From NCBI GenBank assembly GCA_963652365.1, contig CAVJTH010000004.1, positions 62,001 through 126,000 on the forward strand: DNA of 64,000 nt. The letters run 5' to 3'. A program made the position numbers and the translations under genes. This document shows, piece by piece, positions 9,207 to 17,741 of this stretch; the first letter of the stretch is position 1; every line of letters starts with the position of its first letter. Source of the DNA: Hallerella sp963652365 (GTDB lineage Bacteria; Fibrobacterota; Fibrobacteria; Fibrobacterales; Fibrobacteraceae). Below the pieces are notes generated by a model. That model had not been told where the DNA came from and made no database searches. It saw only the letters and a program-made list of their open reading frames with translations.

Positions 9207-9881
9207 ATGGATTTGAGAAAAAAGGCGTCGCCCATTCGCAGGCTCGGAGAGCTTCTTCTCCGCTTTCGGCTGATTCTTGTCGCGGTCTTTGCCGTTCTCT
9301 ATGTGGTTTTCGCCCGCGATTTTCGCGCGATTTTTTCCTATGCGGCAGCGGCCGTGAAATCCGTATTCGAAAGCCTTGGCCTGGACGCTTCGCTCGTGAC
9401 CTGCGCGGAAGATCTGGCGGTTCCCGTGTCGGTTGCGCTCGTTGTCGTCTTTTTCGTCTGCTTTCTCCTTGTCCGGGTGGCCATTCTGAAAGTTCTCCTG
9501 CCGGCGCTCCTCGTCGCGTTTTTCTGGACGGCTCTCTCCGCGAGCGGGAACTTGCCGTATGCGGAGTATCTCGCGCTCTTGCTTGCCGAGTTCGCGGGAA
9601 TCCTGATCGTCGGGATTTTCGTCTGCGCGGAGCTCGCGAAAGGAACCCCTGTGGCCGGGGCCTTGGCCGGAGGATTTTCCACGGCGTTTTTCCCCACGCT
9701 CTGCCTGCACCTGCTTGCGGGTGGCGTCTGCGGATACGCCTTTCGCGCGGAAGCCGAACTCCTGACGCTCGCGCTTTTTCCGGTCGTTTCCTTTCTCGCC
9801 TTTGTCGGCGCGGAATTTCCGATGCTCTCGTTTGCGCCGATGGGGAAGCTGCGCGCCGGGCAGCGGTCGATGAAAATCTAG
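9207..9881 (+). CDS. Polytopic membrane protein of unknown function
   Basis: This 224-residue protein is largely hydrophobic, with about six predicted transmembrane segments (near residues 22-36, 72-88, 90-107, 115-138, 148-175 and 184-200). The N-terminus is short and basic (MDLRKKASPIRRLGELL) and would stay in the cytoplasm. I see no conserved enzymatic motif. The start lies two bases after the stop of the C25 peptidase gene and uses its GAGGTAATC as ribosome site, so the two are almost certainly co-transcribed. A link to the PorU-like protein is suggested by position only. Confidence 0.7.
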   Translation: MDLRKKASPIRRLGELLLRFRLILVAVFAVLYVVFARDFRAIFSYAAAAVKSVFESLGLDASLVTCAEDLAVPVSVALVVVFFVCFLLVRVAILKVLLPALLVAFFWTALSASGNLPYAEYLALLLAEFAGILIVGIFVCAELAKGTPVAGALAGGFSTAFFPTLCLHLLAGGVCGYAFRAEAELLTLALFPVVSFLAFVGAEFPMLSFAPMGKLRAGQRSMKI

Positions 9882-9915
9882 AAGCGCGTTTCGCGTGATT
9901 TTGCAAAAAAAACTG

Positions 9916-9945
9916 TTGCACTTTCGCCTGGGAATAATCTAAATT
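9916..9945 (+). promoter_or_regulatory. Promoter of the padR-GH94 pair
   Basis: TTGCAC (9916-9921) is followed by an 18-base spacer and TAAATT (9940-9945), in the only non-coding gap before the PadR gene. The -10 lies inside TCTAAATTGG, a version of the AT-rich box seen upstream of many genes in this window. An autoregulated PadR site may overlap, but no clear palindrome is visible. Confidence 0.5.
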
Positions 9946-9966
9946 GGAATATCGGAGAACTATCGC

Positions 9967-10560
9967 ATGAATCGTTACGATCTTGTCCTTCTCGGGCTCA
10001 TCAAGGAGCACGAGCGAAGCGGCTATGACATTATGACGGAAATCCGGACCCGCGAACTGGATCGGTGGGCGAAAATCAGCACCTCGACGATTTACAACCG
10101 CTTGGCGCGCCTCGAACGGAACGGTTCCATCGAAGGCCACATGGAACGGGACGGCAACCGCCCGGAACGCACCGTCTATCGGATTCTCGAAAAGGGCGAA
10201 GAGCTTCTCCGGCGCGAAGTGATGCGCCACTTGACGGGTTTCAACGACGATCCGCGGACTCTCGGCTATGCGTTTTTGTATGCGGTCGATCCGATCGATA
10301 CCGCCAGGGTTCTCGAAGTCCACGAGAAGAAGCTCATGGAAGAACTTTCCCGCCTGCAGAAGATGATCGACGAGGAGCCTCGTCCGACGCTCTATCCCGA
10401 GGGTCCTTTCCTGAACTGCATGAGCCGCGACCACATTCTCGTCGAGCTCAAATACACGCGCGCCGCGATTTCCATCTTGCGCGATCCGCAAAAGCGCGGA
10501 AAGCTCGACGGCTACTTCTACATCAATTTCGGCTCTCGCCGGTTTGGCGAAAGCGCCTGA
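9967..10560 (+). CDS. PadR-family transcriptional regulator
   Basis: This 197-residue protein begins with the PadR winged-helix domain. LVLLGLIKEHERSGYDI and STIYNRLARLERNGSIEG are the characteristic helices and wing approach, followed by a family-type RTVYRILEKGEELL. The C-terminal half (about residues 95-185) is a helical dimerisation and effector-sensing region, as in the longer PadR class. A GGAG site precedes the ATG. The gene ends 28 bases before the GH94 phosphorylase, so the regulator probably controls its own operon and responds to a sugar or phenolic signal. The effector cannot be read from the sequence. Confidence 0.88.
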   Translation: MNRYDLVLLGLIKEHERSGYDIMTEIRTRELDRWAKISTSTIYNRLARLERNGSIEGHMERDGNRPERTVYRILEKGEELLRREVMRHLTGFNDDPRTLGYAFLYAVDPIDTARVLEVHEKKLMEELSRLQKMIDEEPRPTLYPEGPFLNCMSRDHILVELKYTRAAISILRDPQKRGKLDGYFYINFGSRRFGESA

Positions 10561-10588
10561 CTTTTCATCAACCATCCACGGAGATAAA

Positions 10589-13090
10589 ATGAAAGCAAAC
10601 ACGAAGAAAAAGCCCGCACCCAAGGCCAAGGCCTGCAAGTACGGCTATTTCGATGACGCGAACAAGGAATATGTCCTGACGAGTCCCGCGACGCCCATCA
10701 AATGGTGCAACTACGTGGGAACGCTCGACTTTGGCGGTATCGTCGATACGACCGGCGGAACTCTCGTCTGCAAGGGCGACCCGGCACTCAACCGCATCAC
10801 GAAGTACATCGCCCAAATGCCCTGCTCGGATTTCAAGGCGAGCACGGTCTATGTCCGCGTCAAGGACGGCAAGAGCTACAAGGTGTTCTCTCCGTTCTAC
10901 GTGCCGACTCTCGTAAAGCTCGACAAGTGGGAATGTCACGTCGGGCTTTCCTACAGCCGCTGGATCGCCGAAGCCTTCGGTCTCCGCGTCCAGGTGACGA
11001 TCTTTGTCCCGACGAAGTCGAATACGCTTCTCCAGGATATCCAGGTGACAAATATCGCCGGCGGCGCGAAGGAAGTCGATATCGTTCCCGTGTACGAGTT
11101 CAGCCATTTCGAAGCCGAAAAGCAGCTGACGAACGCGGACTGGGTTCCGCAGACCATGACGCTCAAGGCGCACCCGGAAAAGGACGGACACCTCGTCCTC
11201 GAACAGTATGCCTACATGAAGCGCGACTACGCGGTGAACTACGTGACCGCGGACTGCAAGGTTTCGAGCTTTGACGGCGACCGTCGCGTCTTCCTCGGCG
11301 AAAACGAAATGGGTTCCTGGGCGCATCCGCTTTCCCTGGATTCCAAGGAGCTTTCGAACAGCGAATGCGACCGTGGCGACAACATCGCCGCCCTGATGAT
11401 TCACGCCGGAAAGATCGGCGCGAAGAAGACATTCCGCACCTGCACGCAGCTCGGTCAGGAACAGAGCCTGAAAGTCGCGGCGAAAGCCATCAGGAAGTAT
11501 CGCGACCTGAAGAACGTCGATAAGGCGTTTGCCGAACTCGCCGCCTTCTGGGACAAGTATCTCGAAACGATCCAGGTGAAGACGCCGGACGCCTCCTTCG
11601 ACACGATGGTGAACGTCCACAATCCGCGCCAGTGCCATACGACCAAGAACTGGAGCCGCTACCTGTCGCTCTACCAGCTGGGCTACGGAACGAGCCGCGG
11701 CATCGGATACCGCGATTCCACGCAGGACCTGATGGGCGTGATGAGCCACATGCCGGAAGAGGCCCTGGTTCTCGCGAAGAACCTCATTTCCGTCCAGCGT
11801 CCCGAAGGCAACGCGATGCACCAGTATGCGCCGCTCGCTCTTGCCGAAGATACGGGAAACGAAGCGAACGAAGGCGATTCCCGCGAAAAGGCGACCGCGG
11901 TCGATGCCGACGGCAACCGTCTCTATGCGGACTGGTATGGCGATGACCATCTCTGGATCGTTCTGACGGTGGCGAGCTACCTCAAGGAAACGGGAAAGAT
12001 GGATCTCCTGAAGGAAGAAATCCCGTTCTACGAGAAGGGCAAGAAGCGCGCCGAACGCGAAAAGGGAACCGTTCTCGAACACCTGAAGCGCAGCCTGAAC
12101 TTTACGCGCACGCACCTCGGAAAGCACGGTCTTCCGCTGCTCGGATTTGCCGACTGGAACGACTGCATGAACCTTCCGCTCGGCGCGGAATCCACGTTCA
12201 ACACGGCCCTCTACGCGAAGGCCCTGCTCGAAATGATGGACATCGAGGAACACCTCGGCGACACGGCCGCTGTCGAAATGTACAAGGGCTGGTACGAGGA
12301 CGTGAAGAAGGCCTTCAACGAAAGCGCCTGGGACGGCAAGTGGTGGGTCCGCTGGTTCGACAAGGACGGCAACGCCTACGGAACGAACAAGGCGAAATAC
12401 GGCAAGATCTACTGCAACGGCCAGTCCTGGCCAATCATCGGCGGCATCGCGAGCGGCGAACACGCGAAGCAGGGCATGGACAGCCTGAACAAGCTCCTGA
12501 ACACGCAATACGGCGTCAAGAGCTCGACCCCGGGCTACCGCGGCTTCGACCCGACCGTGGGCGGCATTTCCACGTATCCTCCCGGAGCGAAGGAAAACGG
12601 CGGCATCTTCCTGCACACGAACCCGTGGGTGATGATTGCCGAAACGATTCTCGGACGTGGCGACAATGCCTACAATTACTACTGCCAGATCAATCCGGCG
12701 GCGAAGAACGACATTCTCGACATCTTCGAGTCCGAGCCGTATTGCTATCCGCAGAACATCCTCGGCAACGAACACAGGCAGTTCGGCATGGGCCGCAACG
12801 CGTGGCTTTCCGGAACCTCGACCTGGACATACCAGGCCGCGACGCAGTACATTCTGGGCATTCGCGCGAGCTACAACGGTCTCGTCGTCGATCCGTGCAT
12901 TCCGTCGAAGTGGAACGGCTTTGACGCCGTTCGCAAGTTCCGCGGCGCGACCTACGAAATCTCCGTGAAGAACCCGGACCACGTGTGCAAGGGTGTCGCG
13001 AAGATGGTCGTTGACGGCAAGGAAATCGATTCCAACGTCGCCCCGATCTTTACGAAGGGCACGCACAAGGTCGAAGTCATCCTCGGCTAG
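10589..13090 (+). CDS. GH94 disaccharide phosphorylase (probable cellobiose phosphorylase)
   Basis: This GH94 inverting phosphorylase of 833 residues cleaves a beta-linked disaccharide with phosphate to give glucose-1-phosphate (or the N-acetyl equivalent) plus a free sugar. I start it at ATG 10589 after GGAG, not at the upstream ATG inside padR. The family-defining N-terminus YGYFDDANKEYV, the GIGYRDSTQDL segment, the catalytic acid D522 in FADWNDCMN, and the STYPPGAKENGGIF and SGTSTWTYQA regions are all present. Compared with cellobiose phosphorylase it carries an extra loop before GDDHLWIV that also resembles chitobiose phosphorylases, so specificity is not settled. There is no signal peptide, so it works on imported oligosaccharides. 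The first ~20 residues are a Lys/Ala-rich extension. Confidence 0.82.
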   Translation: MKANTKKKPAPKAKACKYGYFDDANKEYVLTSPATPIKWCNYVGTLDFGGIVDTTGGTLVCKGDPALNRITKYIAQMPCSDFKASTVYVRVKDGKSYKVFSPFYVPTLVKLDKWECHVGLSYSRWIAEAFGLRVQVTIFVPTKSNTLLQDIQVTNIAGGAKEVDIVPVYEFSHFEAEKQLTNADWVPQTMTLKAHPEKDGHLVLEQYAYMKRDYAVNYVTADCKVSSFDGDRRVFLGENEMGSWAHPLSLDSKELSNSECDRGDNIAALMIHAGKIGAKKTFRTCTQLGQEQSLKVAAKAIRKYRDLKNVDKAFAELAAFWDKYLETIQVKTPDASFDTMVNVHNPRQCHTTKNWSRYLSLYQLGYGTSRGIGYRDSTQDLMGVMSHMPEEALVLAKNLISVQRPEGNAMHQYAPLALAEDTGNEANEGDSREKATAVDADGNRLYADWYGDDHLWIVLTVASYLKETGKMDLLKEEIPFYEKGKKRAEREKGTVLEHLKRSLNFTRTHLGKHGLPLLGFADWNDCMNLPLGAESTFNTALYAKALLEMMDIEEHLGDTAAVEMYKGWYEDVKKAFNESAWDGKWWVRWFDKDGNAYGTNKAKYGKIYCNGQSWPIIGGIASGEHAKQGMDSLNKLLNTQYGVKSSTPGYRGFDPTVGGISTYPPGAKENGGIFLHTNPWVMIAETILGRGDNAYNYYCQINPAAKNDILDIFESEPYCYPQNILGNEHRQFGMGRNAWLSGTSTWTYQAATQYILGIRASYNGLVVDPCIPSKWNGFDAVRKFRGATYEISVKNPDHVCKGVAKMVVDGKEIDSNVAPIFTKGTHKVEVILG

Positions 13091-13111
13091 TCGATTTGCG
13101 TACAAGCGAAA

Positions 13112-13140
13112 GGTCTCGCCTCGCAGGGCGGGGCCTTTTT
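13112..13140 (+). terminator. Rho-independent terminator after the GH94 gene
   Basis: GGTCTCGCC (13112-13120) and GGCGGGGCC (13127-13135) form a nine-pair stem with two G-U pairs and a six-base loop, followed by five T. It lies 22 bases after the phosphorylase stop. Confidence 0.8.
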
Positions 13141-13142
13141 CC

Positions 13143-13340
13143 ATGGGCGAAAGTCTTGCCCCGCGGTGCGTTAGGAACGGAAGCCCGGACGGGTTCGGAC
13201 AGGCGCGCGAGATCTTTCCGTATGCGCGTTCGCGGCTGGCTGAACGGAAAAATCGGCGCGGCACGCGGCGATTCGATAACGCGACGGTCCGGCCCCGCGA
13301 GCGGGGAAACGACCCGGTTTTCAAGAGGTTTACTTTGTAC
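13143..13340. other. Non-coding gap
   Basis: These ~200 GC-rich bases between the terminator and the next promoter contain no convincing gene. A short perfect hairpin (CCCCGC-GA-GCGGGG) is present near 13297-13310, without a T-run. I recognise no riboswitch or RNA family. Confidence 0.4.
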
Positions 13341-13345
13341 TTTTT

Positions 13346-13354
13346 TATATTTTG
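13346..13354 (+). promoter_or_regulatory. Promoter -10-like box abutting the start codon
   Basis: TATATTTTG lies three bases upstream of ATG 13358. The only purine-rich ribosome-like site (AAGAGG, near 13323) is too far away to serve. This arrangement predicts transcription beginning at or next to the ATG, that is, a leaderless mRNA. Confidence 0.45.
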
Positions 13355-13357
13355 CGT

Positions 13358-14164
13358 ATGAAGTTTTTAAATTCGCTCTCCCTTTTTCCTTTCGTCATCG
13401 CTTCGCAGGCGTTCGCGACGCTCGATTCCTCGCTTGACGAAAGCGCAAAAGATTCCGTGGTGGCGGATTCGGCGACGCTCGAAAGGAAGGGCGGGCTCCT
13501 CGGCGGACTCTATCCGGTCGAAAAAAGCGAAGCGATCGGGAAGGGAAACTTTCTCGCCGGCGCGACGCTCTTTCTCCTGCAGGGAAACACGGACGAGGAA
13601 ACGCTGGACATCCTGATAGGCGACCTGTACAAGGCGGACGGCTACACCTTTACCGTCAAGGGGTTCGGGGCTTACCTTGTACGCGACGCGATGGCGATCG
13701 GTGCGCGGGCGGGGTATTCGCGGACGTGGCTCGATATCGACTATTCGATTCTCGAAGACCTGGCGGACATTTCCGAACATCGGAAGTATCTGAAGAACGG
13801 ATTCTTCGTGCAGCCATATCTCAAGAACTATCTCAAGGTCTTTGATTCCCGGACTATCTATTTCTTCAACGAGACGTCGATTTCGGTCGAGTATTCCTAT
13901 GGAATTTCCCAGTCGGACGACGGCGAGGACGTTTCCAGAACGCGGACGCGCGGATGGACGATCGAATTCGGCATCAATCCCGGGCTGAGCGTGATGGTGC
14001 TCGACCGGCTGGCCTTCGAGACGTCGGTCGGACTCCTGGGACTGAGTTCGAACATCATGGAAATCGAGGAGAACGGGGAGCGGAGGAGCGAGTTTACGTA
14101 CAACATCGTGAATTTTACCATCAACCTGCTCGCGCTGAACTTTTCGCTCGTTTATTTCATCTAG
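13358..14164 (+). CDS. Exported outer-membrane-type protein
   Basis: This 268-residue protein has a signal peptide (MKFLNSLSLFPFVIASQAFA). The mature part is rich in alternating hydrophobic and aromatic strands with frequent glycines. Segments such as NFLAGATLFLLQG, YTFTVKGFGAYLV and FTINLLALNFSLVYFI, with a C-terminal aromatic-rich strand, suggest a small beta-barrel of about eight to ten strands. I choose ATG 13358 over the in-frame TTG six bases earlier because it completes a normal signal peptide. It is followed after eight bases by two PCMD lipoproteins, suggesting a shared envelope role. No family name can be given from sequence alone. Confidence 0.7.
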   Translation: MKFLNSLSLFPFVIASQAFATLDSSLDESAKDSVVADSATLERKGGLLGGLYPVEKSEAIGKGNFLAGATLFLLQGNTDEETLDILIGDLYKADGYTFTVKGFGAYLVRDAMAIGARAGYSRTWLDIDYSILEDLADISEHRKYLKNGFFVQPYLKNYLKVFDSRTIYFFNETSISVEYSYGISQSDDGEDVSRTRTRGWTIEFGINPGLSVMVLDRLAFETSVGLLGLSSNIMEIEENGERRSEFTYNIVNFTINLLALNFSLVYFI

Positions 14165-14172
14165 GGGGCAAA

Positions 14173-15666
14173 ATGCGAAGGATACGGATAGTCGGACTTT
14201 TCGGATTTCTTGCCGCGATTTTTTTGGGGGCCTGCGGCGATGAGGCCTCCCAGCCGGAAGTCGCGATTTTCGCGCTGGAAGGCATCGAGTTTGCGGACGT
14301 GAAATGCGAACTCGATTCCGCGGAAAGGACGGTCCGGATTCTTTCGAATGGAAAGCGCCTCGATTCGCTGGTCGTAAAGTCCGTGGAAGCGGCTCCCTGG
14401 GCGAGGCTCTTCTTGACGCTGGATTCGGACCCGATCAGTCCCGAAATCGGGGAGGAGCTTTTGCCGCAGACGGTCGTTCCGCTCAAGGGCGCCTCGTCGT
14501 TTTCCTTTGCCGTGCTGGATTCTTCCATGCGCATTGTCGCCGTGTGGACCGTTTCGGTCGAAGTCGTGTCCGCTTCGTCCGCACGCGAAAGAAGTTCTTC
14601 CTCGGAGGCGAAGGTTTCGTCGTCTTCCGAAAAGAGCTCGTCGTCCGCAGCGGGAGATTTGTCGTCCGCGAAAGAAAGCTCGTCGTCCGCGGCGTCAAGT
14701 TCCTCTTCGTTTGGCGCTTCGGGAATTTCCGTTTCGGAGCTTTCCGCGCCCAAGGGAACGGTGACGATTTCCGAGAAGAATGTCTATGTGGAACTGCCCT
14801 ACGGGAGCGACCTTTCGGCGGTGAGGCTCTTGCCGCTCGATTCCGCGCAAGACCTGCGACGTTCGGTCCAGATGGAATTTCTCGATTCGACGGGGACGCT
14901 CGCCGCGTATCGCGTGGTGGCCGGCGTGCAGCTTCCCGGATCGGATCTTTCCGCGCGGAGCTATTTCTGGGCGACGACAAGCGACGCGATGGCCACGGAG
15001 GGAAGCGCCAATGCATACAAGTTCACGGCTTCGGAAAATTTGACGTCCGACGGTTCTTCCGTTTCCATTTCGACCGCGACGGTCTCGTGCGCCCTGGGGA
15101 TCATCACGGGCGGATGGAAGATGGCTTCGGGTTTCTATTTTCTCGGTTCGTATGCGGGAATGGACGCCCGAAACGTTTACGACCGCGCCTACGAAAGCGG
15201 AACGCCTTCGACGGACGCTTCCGACATTTCGCTCGACATGGCTTTCGGAAAGCCTTTTTTCGGACGACCGGAAGCCTTTGAGCTGGAATACGCCTATACC
15301 CATGTGTCAAGCAAGAACGCGAACTATCCGCAAAGAAGCCTTGCCTACGTGCTTCTCCTGGATGCGGACGGAAAGGTCGTCGCGACGGGGATGCTTTCCG
15401 ATTCGGTTTCGGTGGAACGGACGACCGGAACCATCGCGCTTTCTTACGGGGCGGATCCCAATGGACTCTTGACGGGCGGCTATGCGGGCGCGTCGGGACT
15501 TTCGCTCGGAACGGGCGACGAGGACGTTGCGGAAATCCGCGTGCTTTTCGCGTCGAGCGCCTATGCGCATGTCGTCGCGGGCGGAACGGCGGTGACGGCT
15601 TCCGGCAACTATCGGGGCGGCGAGAACTCGACGCTTGCGCTTTACGGCTTTCGGCTGATCTACTAG
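14173..15666 (+). CDS. PCMD-domain lipoprotein with Ser-rich linker
   Basis: This 497-residue lipoprotein has a lipobox at IFLGAC (C21). Residues ~25-135 form an Ig-like N-terminal domain. Residues ~137-180 are a linker of repeated SSSS blocks, a hallmark of Fibrobacter secreted enzymes. Residues ~255-497 resemble the PCMD (putative carbohydrate metabolism) domain of Bacteroidota surface lipoproteins: the GKPFFGRPEAFELEYAY segment and the final ALYGFRLIY strand are typical. The start follows a GGGGG ribosome site. It shares the PCMD-type C-terminus with the next gene, including a VLFASSAY strand, so the two probably arose by duplication. Glycan binding is a family-level guess; no catalytic residues are apparent. 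Confidence 0.75.
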   Translation: MRRIRIVGLFGFLAAIFLGACGDEASQPEVAIFALEGIEFADVKCELDSAERTVRILSNGKRLDSLVVKSVEAAPWARLFLTLDSDPISPEIGEELLPQTVVPLKGASSFSFAVLDSSMRIVAVWTVSVEVVSASSARERSSSSEAKVSSSSEKSSSSAAGDLSSAKESSSSAASSSSSFGASGISVSELSAPKGTVTISEKNVYVELPYGSDLSAVRLLPLDSAQDLRRSVQMEFLDSTGTLAAYRVVAGVQLPGSDLSARSYFWATTSDAMATEGSANAYKFTASENLTSDGSSVSISTATVSCALGIITGGWKMASGFYFLGSYAGMDARNVYDRAYESGTPSTDASDISLDMAFGKPFFGRPEAFELEYAYTHVSSKNANYPQRSLAYVLLLDADGKVVATGMLSDSVSVERTTGTIALSYGADPNGLLTGGYAGASGLSLGTGDEDVAEIRVLFASSAYAHVVAGGTAVTASGNYRGGENSTLALYGFRLIY

Positions 15667-15676
15667 GAAAAATCCC

Positions 15677-17731
15677 ATGAAAAGAACACTTTCCCTGTTC
15701 GCCGTTCTCGTTGGAGCTTTCTCCGCCTGCACGGCCGATTACGATGCCCTGGGAACCTCGGACTACAGGTCGCTTGAAAACGTTTCATTCGTCGAGCAGG
15801 ACGGTCCCGCGTCGGTCTATTCCGGCGAGCACAGGATGGTCTTTACGTTGCGCGCGCCGCCGGATTCGGTGGGAACCTGGGATTCCATTACGGTGAAGGA
15901 CCTCGAAACGAGCCATTTCGCCTCGCTCCATCTGGTCGATAGCAAGTTCCGCGAATTTCCGACGGATTCCGCAGCGCTCGACTCCCTGGCCCGACAGGTC
16001 TCGTTCAAAAGAAAGTCCATTCGCAAGGATAGCCGTCTCCGTCTGCCGCAAAGCCAGGTCCTTTACGCGATCGTCGTTTCCGAAAGCGGAAAGCAGTCAC
16101 TCTGGAAGTGGAGCTTTGAAATTCCCGGCGTCGCGACCGACACCGACGAGGACTCCCCGGACACTTCATCGACGGTCGAACTTTCGAGCGCAAAGTCGCT
16201 TTCCGTGGAATTCGAGAACCAGGTTCGCATCGATACGCTAGGCGATACGCTTCAGGTGAAGCTTGCTTCCGGCATGTCCCTCGATTCCGTTCGGCTAAAA
16301 GGCTGGTCGGCGAGCGACCGCGCTTCGGTTTTCCCTTCGCCGGATTCCGTGCGCGCCTGGAAGGATTCGCAAAGCTTTACCGTAACGGCCGAAGACGGAT
16401 CGGAAAGAACGTGGACGGTTCGCTTCGCGTTTGCGGGGGCTCTCGAAATTCTCTACATCGCGGCAAAAGACCAGCTGGCCGCGAAAATCGACGATTCCCT
16501 CTGTACCGTGACGTTCTATTTCGAAAGCGAAGAATCGCTGCAGGCAGTCGAAATCGATTCCCTGCGTCTTTCGGACGGGGCGAGTTCGGACATTCCATCG
16601 ACGCTTGACCTGACGGAAGAAAGGTCGTTCGACATCTCCGACGGGGATTCCTCGAAAACGTGGACGCTTCGCGGAAAGGTGAAATCCTGGCCTCCGCAGA
16701 TTCTTTCGCTTCGAATCGAAAACAGGAGCGCGACCATCGACACGGCGGAAAGACGAATCTATCTGGACACGCTGCCCTATCTCGCGGATCTTTCGAAACT
16801 CGAAATCTCGCAAGTCGAGTTCTCAAAGGGCGCTTCGAGCGAAGAGCTTCTTGCGGGGAGCGAAATCGATCTGGAATCGGAGCGTTCCATTGTGGTGAAA
16901 AACGCCACGGGCGACAGCGCGACCTATCGGATTCTCGCCGGCTACCAGCTTCCGAACAGCGGGTTCGATTCGTGGAACGGCGACGCTCCCACGCCGGATT
17001 CGATTTGGAACAACGCCAACACGATTCTGACGACGACGAAAAAATATTCGTCCGGTTCGATCATCGGCGCGGAGATCAAGACCGGCGAAGTACTCGGCAA
17101 GGTCGCTAGCGGAAGCCTCTACACGGCCGACTTCAACCCGAACGGCGTAGGCACGCTCAGCATGGCGAAAGCTTCGACGTGGCCAGACGGCAACGAGCTT
17201 CTGGACTTTGGCAAGCCGTTCCGGGCACGCCCGCGGTTCATGGAAGTCAAGTTCCAGTATAACGGCCAGGGCAACGATTCCTGCGACATCTACATCATCC
17301 TCGAAAATCGTACGGGAAACCGGAACGTGGATCGTTCGATCGCCGATGTCAACAAGCTGGTCGCTTCGGCGTGGTTTCGCTCCACGACATCGCTCGCCGA
17401 CGGCAGGACCTGCGCTTCGGACGCGGCGCGGTCTGCAAATCCCGATGTCGTTTCCGTTTCCGACCCGGACGCGAACGGCTTTCGGGTCTTGCGCCTGAAG
17501 CTCCAGTATGGGACACCGCTCGCCTGTTCCCCGATCGAGAATTCTTCCGTTTTCGCGACAGCGTTCAAGTCGAGCGATTCCAAGGCGATTTTCAACGGGG
17601 TGGAGCAGGGAACGGGCAACGAACCCGTGACGCACATCCGCGTCGTCTTCGCGTCGAGCGCGGCAGGGAACTCCTATAGCGGGGTCAAGAATTCGACGCT
17701 CCTCGTCGATGAAATGCGCCTTCTCTATTGA
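15677..17731 (+). CDS. PCMD-domain lipoprotein, second copy
   Basis: This 684-residue lipoprotein has its lipobox at VGAFSAC (C18). The middle contains three or so ~85-residue Ig-like repeats ending in motifs such as DGSERTWTVRF and DSSKTWTLRGK. The C-terminal ~230 residues are a PCMD-like domain: YQLPNSGFDSWNG opens it, FGKPFRARPRFMEVKFQY is its core, and VVFASSAAGNSYSG with LVDEMRLLY closes it. It lacks the long SSSS linker of its neighbour. An AGGAAA site precedes the ATG ten bases after the previous stop, so the three genes 13358-17731 form one operon. The next gene is convergent and ends ten bases away. Confidence 0.75.
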   Translation: MKRTLSLFAVLVGAFSACTADYDALGTSDYRSLENVSFVEQDGPASVYSGEHRMVFTLRAPPDSVGTWDSITVKDLETSHFASLHLVDSKFREFPTDSAALDSLARQVSFKRKSIRKDSRLRLPQSQVLYAIVVSESGKQSLWKWSFEIPGVATDTDEDSPDTSSTVELSSAKSLSVEFENQVRIDTLGDTLQVKLASGMSLDSVRLKGWSASDRASVFPSPDSVRAWKDSQSFTVTAEDGSERTWTVRFAFAGALEILYIAAKDQLAAKIDDSLCTVTFYFESEESLQAVEIDSLRLSDGASSDIPSTLDLTEERSFDISDGDSSKTWTLRGKVKSWPPQILSLRIENRSATIDTAERRIYLDTLPYLADLSKLEISQVEFSKGASSEELLAGSEIDLESERSIVVKNATGDSATYRILAGYQLPNSGFDSWNGDAPTPDSIWNNANTILTTTKKYSSGSIIGAEIKTGEVLGKVASGSLYTADFNPNGVGTLSMAKASTWPDGNELLDFGKPFRARPRFMEVKFQYNGQGNDSCDIYIILENRTGNRNVDRSIADVNKLVASAWFRSTTSLADGRTCASDAARSANPDVVSVSDPDANGFRVLRLKLQYGTPLACSPIENSSVFATAFKSSDSKAIFNGVEQGTGNEPVTHIRVVFASSAAGNSYSGVKNSTLLVDEMRLLY

Positions 17732-17741
17732 ACGCCTGAAC

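Noticed and set aside
13296..13309. CCCCGC-GA-GCGGGG hairpin as a terminator or small RNA
   Set aside because: Two-base loop, no T-run and no adjacent gene end; probably chance in GC-rich DNA.
10568..13324. A 918-codon open frame on the minus strand opposite the GH94 gene
   Set aside because: Arg/Val-rich shadow of a well-supported enzyme, also crossing its terminator.
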